51,671 bases of DNA from an uncultured Massilimicrobiota sp. (GTDB lineage: Bacteria > Bacillota_I > Bacilli_A > Erysipelotrichales > Coprobacillaceae). The stretch covers positions 1 through 51,671 of the forward strand of contig CALUZM010000009.1 in NCBI GenBank assembly GCA_944325245.1, given 5' to 3'. This document shows positions 45,980 to 51,671 of this stretch, piece after piece. Positions within the stretch are counted from its first letter, which is position 1, and every line of letters starts with the position of its first letter. Made by a program: the position numbers and the translations under genes. The notes below the pieces were generated by a model. It was not told where the DNA came from. It worked only from the letters and a program-made list of their open reading frames with translations, and searched no databases.

Positions 45980-46145
45980 AATTAGAGGCAGCAATGTATC
46001 AGAGTACCATCTGGAGTTGGCAAGCAGAGAAGGATGGGAAAGGTAATCATTGCCGAAAGATAGATATTGGCAAATCTCTATCTTGGGGTTATGGGAAATA
46101 CTCATAACACTCCTTCATTTTGATGAAGAGGCGCTATTAATATGG
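45980..46145 (+). ncRNA. Lysine riboswitch (L-box) aptamer
   Basis: The leader matches the L-box pattern: AGAGGCAGCAATG, AGAGTACC, TCTGGAG, then GGGAAAGGTAATCATTGCCGAAAGA-type core (seen in part as GGTAATCATTGCCGAA). Supporting helices: GCAATG (45991-45996)/CATTGC (46048-46053), AGATAGA (46058-46064)/TCTATCT (46077-46083), GTTATG (46088-46093)/CATAAC (46103-46108), and TTCAT/ATGAA before GAGGCGC. Binds lysine; it lies before an amino-acid ABC transporter. The 3' arm GCTATTAA (46133-46140) can pair with TTAATAGC (46162-46169) as antiterminator. An apparent frame at 46050-46274 runs across it and is not a gene. Confidence 0.88.
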
Positions 46146-46152
46146 TCATTAC

Positions 46153-46186
46153 AAAGTCGTGTTAATAGCACGACTTTTATTTTATA
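46153..46186 (+). terminator. Lysine-dependent attenuator
   Basis: AAAGTCGTG (46153-46161), loop TTAATAG, CACGACTTT (46169-46177), then TATTTTAT. The loop and base of this hairpin pair with the aptamer 3' arm in the alternative fold, so ligand binding would favour termination. Confidence 0.88.
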
Positions 46187-46206
46187 TGTAGAAAGAGAGG
46201 GTTTAT

Positions 46207-47031
46207 ATGAAAAAATTAGGAAAAGTTTTAATGGCGATGGCTATGGCAACTGCTTTATTTGGATGTGGCGGTGAACAGGGATCAGCGAATAAGGATAAAT
46301 TCATTGTTGGAATGGAATGCGCTTATCCACCTTTTAACTGGCAGACAAGTCAAGAAAGTGATACAACAGTATCATTAGGTAATGCTGGATATGCTGATGG
46401 ATATGATGTTCAGATTGCAAAAAGAATTGCAGATGATTTAGGAAAAGAACTCGTGATTAAGAAAATTTCATGGGATGGTTTGACAGTCGCTTTAGAATCT
46501 GGAGAAATTGATGCTATTATTGCTGGAATGACAGCTAATGAAACAAGAGAAGAGGGTATTGATTTTACAACACCATATTATGATAGCGAAGGTATGATTA
46601 TGATTGTACGTAAAGATGGTGAAGAAGCAAAGTTTACAGATATCCAACAATTTAGTGGTAAAAATGTTATTGGACAAAAAGGAACAAACTATGATGATGT
46701 TATTGATCAAATCAAAGGAGTTCATCATATGACTCCTAAAGCAACTTATCCTGAAATGGTAGTTGCATTACAACAAGGAGATGTTGATGGGATTACTGCA
46801 GAAATGGCTGTTGCTGAAGGTGTTGTTGCAGCGAACAAAGATTTAACAATTGTCCAATTTGATGAAGGAAAAGGTTTTGAATGTGATACAACAGTATCTA
46901 TTGGTTTAAAAGAAGGAACAAGAGATAGTGAATTCTTTAAACAGGTACAGGCATCTTTAGATAAAATTACAACAGATGAAAGAAAACAACTGATGAGCGA
47001 AGCTGTTAATAGACAGCCAGCAGGAGAATAA
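46207..47031 (+). CDS. Amino-acid ABC transporter substrate-binding lipoprotein (probable lysine)
   Basis: 274 residues. Lipobox ALFGC with lipidated Cys at about residue 20, so anchored outside. Bacterial SBP family 3: ECAYPPFNWQ (about 37-46), YDVQIAKRIADDLG, ISWDGLTVALESGEIDAIIAGM and DFTTPYYDS blocks of polar amino-acid binding proteins. The lysine riboswitch in the leader suggests lysine as ligand; a broader basic amino-acid range is possible. AGAGAGG precedes the ATG. Gap to the permease is three bases. Confidence 0.93.
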   Translation: MKKLGKVLMAMAMATALFGCGGEQGSANKDKFIVGMECAYPPFNWQTSQESDTTVSLGNAGYADGYDVQIAKRIADDLGKELVIKKISWDGLTVALESGEIDAIIAGMTANETREEGIDFTTPYYDSEGMIMIVRKDGEEAKFTDIQQFSGKNVIGQKGTNYDDVIDQIKGVHHMTPKATYPEMVVALQQGDVDGITAEMAVAEGVVAANKDLTIVQFDEGKGFECDTTVSIGLKEGTRDSEFFKQVQASLDKITTDERKQLMSEAVNRQPAGE

Positions 47032-47034
47032 TTT

Positions 47035-47757
47035 ATGAGTATTGATTTTGCAAAAGCGTGGGAAATATTTGTTGAAAATATTTCTCTATTCAGTTATGGT
47101 ATTCAAATTACTTTATTATATGCTGTTGTAGGAACGGTTTGTGGTTTTCTTATAGGATTAGTTGTAGGTGGTATAAGAGCTATTGAGATCAATGATTATG
47201 ATTCATCAGTCAGTCGTTTATTTAAACGTTTAGGGAAGTGGATTACTAGTTTCTATATTTGGGTATTTAGAGGAACTCCTATGATGGTGCAGGCTATGTT
47301 CTTATATTATTTATTAAAACCTGCTTTCAACTGGACTCCTTTAGTTGCTGGATTGTTTATTATCTCTATTAATACAGGGGCATATATGGCTGAAATCATT
47401 CGTGCAGGTATTCAATCTGTTGATGCGGGTCAGAGTGAAGCTGCGAAAAGTTTAGGGATGACAACAAGCCAGACACTTATTTCAGTGATTTTTCCACAAG
47501 CTATTAAAAATACATTTCCATCAATTGGGAACCAATTGATTGTCAATATTAAAGACAGTTCTATGTTGAATGTTATTTCTGTAACCGAATTATATTTTCA
47601 GACAACATCTGTGGCAGGATCAAATATGAAATACATTGAATGTTTCTTGGTTGCTGCAATTATTTATTTATTTTTAACAACGATCAGTACCTTTATTTTA
47701 AATTATATTGAAAAAAGATTGAATTCTGAAAAACAAAGTAAGGACTTTTGTAGTTAG
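47035..47757 (+). CDS. Amino-acid ABC transporter permease
   Basis: 240 residues, HisM/GlnP type, with about five to six membrane helices. [17 protein letters not shown] (about residues 79-95) and the EAA loop [25 protein letters not shown] (in part [18 protein letters not shown], about 137-154), where the ATPase docks, are visible. Probably functions as a homodimer, since only one permease gene is present. Between the binding-protein and ATPase genes. Confidence 0.95.
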   Translation: MSIDFAKAWEIFVENISLFSYGIQITLLYAVVGTVCGFLIGLVVGGIRAIEINDYDSSVSRLFKRLGKWITSFYIWVFRGTPMMVQAMFLYYLLKPAFNWTPLVAGLFIISINTGAYMAEIIRAGIQSVDAGQSEAAKSLGMTTSQTLISVIFPQAIKNTFPSIGNQLIVNIKDSSMLNVISVTELYFQTTSVAGSNMKYIECFLVAAIIYLFLTTISTFILNYIEKRLNSEKQSKDFCS

Positions 47758-47765
47758 GAGATCAT

Positions 47766-48509
47766 ATGGATACAATTATTCAAGTACAACATTTAAAGAA
47801 AACATTTAAACAATTAGAAGTTTTACATGATATTAATTTTGATATACATAAAGGTGAAGTTGCGACAATTATTGGTTCAAGTGGAAGTGGAAAATCAACA
47901 TTATTACGTTGTATTAATTTACTAGAAAGATTGGATGATGGACATATTTTATATCATGGACAGGATATTTTAGAACGTCATTTTGATGTAAATCAATATC
48001 GTTCTAAAGTGGGTATGGTATTTCAGGGATTTAATCTTTTCAACAATTTAACAGTTTTAGAAAACTGCATGATTGGACAAATCAAGGTTTTAAAAAGAAA
48101 TAAAGAAGAAGCGAAACAAATAGCTTTCAAATATTTAGAAAAAGTAGGTATGAGTGCTTTTGCCAATAAGAGCAGTGCTCAATTATCTGGTGGACAAAAA
48201 CAACGAGTTGCGATTGCAAGAGCATTATGTATGAATCCTGAAGTCTTATTGTTTGATGAACCAACAAGTGCCTTGGATCCAGAAATGGTTGGAGATGTCT
48301 TAAATATTATGAAAGAACTCGCTAATGAAGGTTTGACAATGATTGTGGTCACACATGAAATGGAATTTGCGAAAGACGTATCATCACGTGTTATTTTTAT
48401 GGATCAAGGTGTGATTGCGGAAGAAGGAACACCAGAACAAATCTTTGAACATCCTCAAGAAGCACGTACTCAAACATTTTTAAAACGTTATTTAAAAACG
48501 AAGGAATAA
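47766..48509 (+). CDS. Amino-acid ABC transporter ATP-binding protein
   Basis: 247 residues, GlnQ/HisP type. Walker [10 protein letters not shown] (about 37-45), Q-loop MVFQGFNLF (about 83-91), signature [15 protein letters not shown] (about 139-153), Walker [14 protein letters not shown] (about 162-174) and H-loop VVTHEM. Supplies energy for the upstream permease. Completes the riboswitch-controlled three-gene operon; terminator starts inside its stop codon. Confidence 0.97.
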   Translation: MDTIIQVQHLKKTFKQLEVLHDINFDIHKGEVATIIGSSGSGKSTLLRCINLLERLDDGHILYHGQDILERHFDVNQYRSKVGMVFQGFNLFNNLTVLENCMIGQIKVLKRNKEEAKQIAFKYLEKVGMSAFANKSSAQLSGGQKQRVAIARALCMNPEVLLFDEPTSALDPEMVGDVLNIMKELANEGLTMIVVTHEMEFAKDVSSRVIFMDQGVIAEEGTPEQIFEHPQEARTQTFLKRYLKTKE

Positions 48510-48534
48510 AGTATCAGAAATGATACTTTTTTTG
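48507..48534 (+). terminator. Terminator of the lysine ABC operon
   Basis: AAAGTATCA, loop GAAA, TGATACTTT, then TTTT. Starts within the ATPase stop codon. Confidence 0.88.
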
Positions 48535-48565
48535 TTGACATTGACCTTACAGGATAGTTTATGAT
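48535..48565 (+). promoter_or_regulatory. MerR-type promoter with 19-base spacer
   Basis: -35 TTGACA (48535-48540), exactly 19 bases, -10 TATGAT (48560-48565). The overlong spacer is the hallmark of promoters activated by MerR-family proteins, and the next gene is one. A spacer half-dyad (ACCTTACAGG...) may be the operator. Confidence 0.6.
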
Positions 48566-48588
48566 GAAAATGGGAGATGAAATGAGAT

Positions 48589-49461
48589 ATGAAAATACAA
48601 GAAGTTTGCAGTCAGTGCCATGTAACAAAAAAAGCTATTTATTATTATGAAAAACAATGTTTGCTTCATATTCATAAAAGTCAAAATGGATATCGTGAAT
48701 TCAGTGATGAAGATGTTCAAAGATTAAAAGAAATTGTGATGTATCGTAGTTGGTCTATCTCTATTGCAGATATTCGTTGTTTGCTGGATTTAGATGCTAA
48801 TAAGAAAAAAGAATATCTTCAACAAATCTATACGCAAAGACAAAAACAACTTTCTTGTCAACAAGAAAGTTTAGAACAATTATATCATTTCATTGAAAGT
48901 GATCATATTGAAGATGTTTTTTCATTGGATGATATATATCAAATTATGTCTGACAATATTCCTCAACCATTCTTTGATATGTTTTATGAGCATTTTCAAC
49001 CTTATCTTCATATTCACATTCATACGCAAAAACAACAAAAAGCTTACCAATGTATTATTGATTTTTGGGATCATTTTCATATGAAAATTCCATGGGCATA
49101 TCGTTTTTTGTTGTTTATTTCTAGGGTGAATCAAAAACAATTAAAACAAGTATGGCATGATGTCAACATATATAAAAATCAATTGATCAATCAAAAAGAT
49201 GCGTATGAGTCTATTAAACAGTTAATAATCAAAAATTATGAGTTACAACAAAAATGGTGGTATTGCATTATCAATTACCCTAATCGTCAAATCAAAATGA
49301 GGTTAAGAGATAGTGGCTATTATGATATTTTCATACCAGCTATGTGTGAACTATCAGATGATTATGCTCATTATTATCAACAACTTATGGATTTCAATCA
49401 GAGAGTTTGTCAGGAACTTCACATTTATTATGATTCAAAGTTTCGGTTAATAAAAAAATAA
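48589..49461 (+). CDS. MerR family transcriptional regulator with long effector domain
   Basis: 290 residues. N-terminal MerR winged helix: VTKKAIYYYEKQCLLHI and NGYREFSDEDVQRLKEI (about residues 12-50), then IADIRCLLD. A coiled-coil linker at about 75-105. The C-terminal 185 residues are rich in Gln, His, Tyr and Trp and match no effector domain I recognise (not a GyrI-type or B12-binding pattern by eye). Ligand unknown. The start is supported by GGGAGATG upstream. Its own promoter has MerR-type geometry, suggesting autoregulation; the neighbouring targets are not clear. Confidence 0.88.
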   Translation: MKIQEVCSQCHVTKKAIYYYEKQCLLHIHKSQNGYREFSDEDVQRLKEIVMYRSWSISIADIRCLLDLDANKKKEYLQQIYTQRQKQLSCQQESLEQLYHFIESDHIEDVFSLDDIYQIMSDNIPQPFFDMFYEHFQPYLHIHIHTQKQQKAYQCIIDFWDHFHMKIPWAYRFLLFISRVNQKQLKQVWHDVNIYKNQLINQKDAYESIKQLIIKNYELQQKWWYCIINYPNRQIKMRLRDSGYYDIFIPAMCELSDDYAHYYQQLMDFNQRVCQELHIYYDSKFRLIKK

Positions 49462-49481
49462 AGCCGAAACTTTATTTTTTC
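49437..49481. terminator. Bidirectional terminator between MerR and P-II-like genes
   Basis: AAAGTTTCGG (49437-49446) pairs with CCGAAACTTT (49464-49473), then ATTTTTT on the plus side. Overlaps the ends of both convergent genes. Confidence 0.85.
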
Positions 49482-49810
49482 ATGAGACCATCTGCAAATG
49501 TCAAAGGTAAACCAAAGACGATACCGGTATTTGGATTATCAATACCACCAACAGAATCATCGATAGTTTTTCTAACTAATTCTATTTGACTATCGTCAAC
49601 AATAAAGAAAATTGTCTTGCTTTCAGGGCGGGGATTTTCTAAAAATAAACGTAATGAACCTAATAAATAGCTTTCATCAGAATCATCTATTGTTTTAATC
49701 ATTCCAGTAGATTCAATAATTGTTCCCCCTCGAACACCAGCTCTTTTTAAATTGGCAAGTAAATCATCTAAACAATCAAGTTTATTTAAAACAACGACAA
49801 TAACCTGCAT
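49472..49810 (-). CDS. P-II-like signalling protein
   Basis: 112 residues, ferredoxin-like fold with P-II pattern: N-terminal strand QVIVVVLNKLDCLDDLLANL, AGVRGGTIIES, a short acidic T-loop region (about 40-70), and the C-terminal GIDNPNTGIVFGLPLTFADG. The classical uridylylation Tyr51 and ATP/2-oxoglutarate signature of GlnB/GlnK are not evident, so it belongs to a divergent branch. AGGTGGTGA precedes the ATG. No amt, glnA or carbonate transporter is next to it; partner unknown. Confidence 0.7.
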   Translation of the reverse strand: MQVIVVVLNKLDCLDDLLANLKRAGVRGGTIIESTGMIKTIDDSDESYLLGSLRLFLENPRPESKTIFFIVDDSQIELVRKTIDDSVGGIDNPNTGIVFGLPLTFADGLMKK

Positions 49811-49914
49811 GTCTTATCACCACCTAATTCTATTATATCGCTTGTTTTGATAAATATCTAGTTATTCTCATGAAATTGGTTTATAATAAAATATAAAGTA
49901 AAGGGGGATTTAAG

Positions 49915-51114
49915 ATGAAATATCAATTTGCTAATCGTATGTCAAATGTCAAAGCATCTGCTATTAGAGAAATATTAAAGGCTACAGCTGATCCACAAAT
50001 GATCAGTTTTGCAGGTGGCAATCCTTCGGCAGAAGCTTTCCCTGTTAAGGAGATAGAAAAAATTTCTGCTGATATATTATCTCATGAGCCTATCAGTGTC
50101 TTGCAATATGGTATTACAGAAGGAGATCAGGAGTTTATTCAGGCGGCTACAAAGTTTTTAAATCGTCATGAACAGATTTTAACAGATAAAGACCAGATGC
50201 TGGTGACTTCTGGTTCTCAACAGATTATGGAATTTGCAGCAAAGACATTATGTAATGAAGGTGATGTCGTTGTATGTGAAAATCCAAGTTTCTTAGGAGC
50301 ATTGAATGCTTTTAAATCATTGGGAGCAGTCTTACGAGGTGTTGAGTATAAAGATGGACAATTGGATTTGGATGCTTTGGAAAAAGCTCTACAAATGGAA
50401 CCAAAACCAAAGTTTATTTATTTGATACCTAATTTTCAAAATCCAACGGGTATGACAATGTCATTAGAAGTGAGAAAACAAATTCTCGCTTTAGCAAAAA
50501 AATATGAAGTTCTTATTTTGGAAGATAATCCATATGGAGATTTAAGATTTGAAGGTGAAGCCATTCCTTCTATTAAATCATTAGATCAGGATGGGTTGGT
50601 GATTTATGCTGCCAGTCTTTCTAAGATTATTGCGCCAGGAATGCGTGTAGCTTGTGCTGTGGCACCTCGTGAAATTATTCAAAAGTTTGTTGTAGCAAAA
50701 CAGGCTAGTGATGTTCACTCTAATTTATGGGCACAAAAAGTGATGGCAAGATATTTATGCAACTATGATATGGACGCTCATATTGAATCTATTAGAAAGA
50801 TTTATAAAAACAAATGTTATTTGATGCTTGAGGAAATGAAAAAACATTTTCATCCATCAGTTCAATATACCAAACCAACAGGTGGTATGTTTATATGGGT
50901 CACTTTACCAGAACATGTAGATATGTTAACGTTTGTGAAAAAAGCTTTAGAAAAAAATGTAGCTGTTGTGCCAGGAAATGCATTTTTGGATGATGATACA
51001 AAAGAATGTCATAGTTTTAGAATGAATTATTCAACACCAACAGATGATAAGATTAGAGAAGGTGTGAAAATTTTAGGACAATTAACTTATGAAATGTGTG
51101 AGGTTTCGTCATAA
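49915..51114 (+). CDS. PLP-dependent aminotransferase, class I/II (2-aminoadipate/LysN-like)
   Basis: 399 residues, fold type I. SGSQQIMEFAAKTL near 98-111, PNFQNPTGMTMS at about 178-189, Asp-Asn-Pro-Tyr (EDNPYGDLRF) binding the cofactor ring, Schiff-base Lys at about 237 in AASLSKIIAPGMRV, and R in the C-terminal FRMNYSTP. Resembles LysN/ARO8-type transaminases of broad specificity (2-aminoadipate, aromatic or branched-chain). GGGGG precedes the ATG. Lies two genes from the lysine transporter, but a lysine role is only an inference. Followed by the tautomerase gene. Confidence 0.9.
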   Translation: MKYQFANRMSNVKASAIREILKATADPQMISFAGGNPSAEAFPVKEIEKISADILSHEPISVLQYGITEGDQEFIQAATKFLNRHEQILTDKDQMLVTSGSQQIMEFAAKTLCNEGDVVVCENPSFLGALNAFKSLGAVLRGVEYKDGQLDLDALEKALQMEPKPKFIYLIPNFQNPTGMTMSLEVRKQILALAKKYEVLILEDNPYGDLRFEGEAIPSIKSLDQDGLVIYAASLSKIIAPGMRVACAVAPREIIQKFVVAKQASDVHSNLWAQKVMARYLCNYDMDAHIESIRKIYKNKCYLMLEEMKKHFHPSVQYTKPTGGMFIWVTLPEHVDMLTFVKKALEKNVAVVPGNAFLDDDTKECHSFRMNYSTPTDDKIREGVKILGQLTYEMCEVSS

Positions 51115-51160
51115 TTTTTAAAAACCTTCATATATAATTGATAAATGGGAGGAAAATAAT

Positions 51161-51502
51161 ATGCCGTTTATAACATTTACAACAACAAAAACATTAACAT
51201 TAAATCAGGAAAAATCTTTAAAAGAAAGTGCTGGAAAACTGATTTCTATCTTACCAAATAAAAAAGAAGAAAACTTGATGATTCATATAGAAGATAATCA
51301 GGTGATGTATTTTAAAGGTGAAGAAATGGATTGTATGAAGATTGCGTGTCAACTTTTTCATACAACAGATTATCAGTATAAAAAAGAATTTGCAGAAAAG
51401 CTGCTAAAAGAAGTAGAACGTATTACAAAAATACCTGTTCAACAGCAGTATTTATCGATAGAAGAATTTGAAAATTGGGGAAAAAATGGAGAATTTTTAT
51501 AG
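51161..51502 (+). CDS. MIF/4-oxalocrotonate tautomerase-like protein
   Basis: 113 residues. Starts MPFITFTT, so Met removal would expose the catalytic Pro1 of the tautomerase superfamily; length and the LMIHIEDNQVMYFKGEE central block fit the MIF/phenylpyruvate tautomerase branch (about 115 residues). Substrate unknown. GGGAGGAAAAT precedes the ATG. It follows the aminotransferase, with which keto-acid chemistry would make sense; a terminator follows. Confidence 0.8.
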   Translation: MPFITFTTTKTLTLNQEKSLKESAGKLISILPNKKEENLMIHIEDNQVMYFKGEEMDCMKIACQLFHTTDYQYKKEFAEKLLKEVERITKIPVQQQYLSIEEFENWGKNGEFL

Positions 51503-51512
51503 AAGTCATGAT

Positions 51513-51540
51513 GAAGTCAATTTTGACTTCTTTTTTTTTA
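51513..51540 (+). terminator. Terminator after the tautomerase gene
   Basis: GAAGTCAA, loop TT, TTGACTTC, then eight or nine T. Confidence 0.92.
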
Positions 51541-51548
51541 AAAAAGTC

Positions 51549-51577
51549 TTGCAATAAGTATAACGATATGATAATAT
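51549..51577 (+). promoter_or_regulatory. tRNA-Asn promoter
   Basis: -35 TTGCAA (51549-51554), 17-base spacer, -10-like TAATAT (51572-51577); GATAAT at 51570 is an alternative. About 20 bases before the tRNA. Confidence 0.55.
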
Positions 51578-51595
51578 AGTTAAGCAACAAGAAAT

Positions 51596-51671
51596 GCTTG
51601 AATAGCTCAGTTGGTAGAGCAATCGGCTGTTAACCGATCGGTCGTAGGTTCGAGTCCTACTTCAAGCGCCA
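51596..51671 (+). tRNA. tRNA-Asn (anticodon GTT)
   Basis: 76 bases ending exactly at the window edge. Acceptor GCTTGAA (51596-51602) pairs with TTCAAGC (51661-51667); D-loop AGCTCAGTTGGTAGAGC, anticodon arm around CTGTTAAC with GTT, T-arm GTAGGTTCGAGTCCTAC. Discriminator G and encoded CCA (51669-51671). More tRNA genes may follow beyond the window. Confidence 0.98.

Noticed and set aside
46050-46274. Open frame of 74 codons on the plus strand
   Set aside because: Runs through the lysine riboswitch and terminator and overlaps the real lipoprotein start; no ribosome site.
1-51671. CRISPR arrays, insertion sequences, prophage or rRNA
   Set aside because: No regularly spaced repeats, transposase, integrase or rRNA sequence was seen on reading the window.

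Overview
The window reads as chromosome of a low-GC, AT-rich Gram-positive bacterium. The inference is Bacillota, most likely an Erysipelotrichia/Coprobacillus-like gut anaerobe. Reasons: strong Shine-Dalgarno sites (AAGGAGG), TTGACA/TATAAT promoters, many intrinsic terminators, an RNA polymerase delta subunit, HPr kinase, GT51 penicillin-binding protein and lysine/Mn-type riboswitches. No rRNA, CRISPR array, insertion sequence or prophage is visible; almost everything is core housekeeping with two small accessory or decaying patches.

Layout. 1-3.8 kb: end of purL and purB (purine synthesis). 4.0-4.7 kb: DinJ/YafQ toxin-antitoxin pair with its own promoter and operator. 4.8-9.1 kb: small membrane protein, paired short ChrA proteins, a Na+/phosphate cotransporter with a PhoU-like tail preceded by Pho-box-like repeats, RidA and an uncharacterised gene. 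9.1-10.36 kb: a wrecked response-regulator/HD-GYP gene and an orphan 3' fragment. 10.4-13.1 kb (minus): P-type cation ATPase behind a yybP-ykoY-like (Mn2+) riboswitch and terminator. 13.2-15.1 kb (minus): class A PBP. 15.2-19.2 kb: DUF1934, cardiolipin synthase, argS, rpoE. 19.2-22.0 kb: hydrolase, aroD, HD protein and Gx transporter, overlapping. 22.0-24.0 kb: glpK and a lipoprotein. 24.1-25.0 kb: divergent PNPOx-like protein and HxlR regulator around a palindrome. 25.0-28.8 kb (minus): LemA/DUF2207 pair and a MATE transporter. 28.9-32.2 kb: small protein, then asparaginase, DMT transporter, kinase-like protein and an unknown. 32.2-34.0 kb: clpP (minus) and gap. 34.1-35.3 kb: ZIP transporter and DtxR-type regulator. 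35.4-44.7 kb: a long tight run: S41 protease, uvrB, cca, uvrA, hprK, lgt. 44.8-45.9 kb: stand-alone RelA/SpoT-domain protein. 45.9-48.5 kb: lysine riboswitch plus a complete amino-acid ABC importer. 48.6-51.5 kb: long MerR regulator, P-II-like protein (minus), aminotransferase, tautomerase. The window ends with a complete tRNA-Asn(GTT).

How parts connect. Metal handling appears twice: a Mn-riboswitch-controlled exporter, and ZIP importer beside a DtxR-type regulator. Nutrient sensing includes the lysine riboswitch/ABC importer, Pho-type repeats before the phosphate cotransporter, HPr kinase, and a probable (p)ppGpp synthetase. No wholly new multi-gene system is evident. The best leads are the two riboswitches with visible alternative pairings, the Pho-box array, the MerR promoter with a 19-base spacer, the RelA/SpoT protein with its long C-terminal extension, an orphan P-II-like protein, and the decayed HD-GYP locus.
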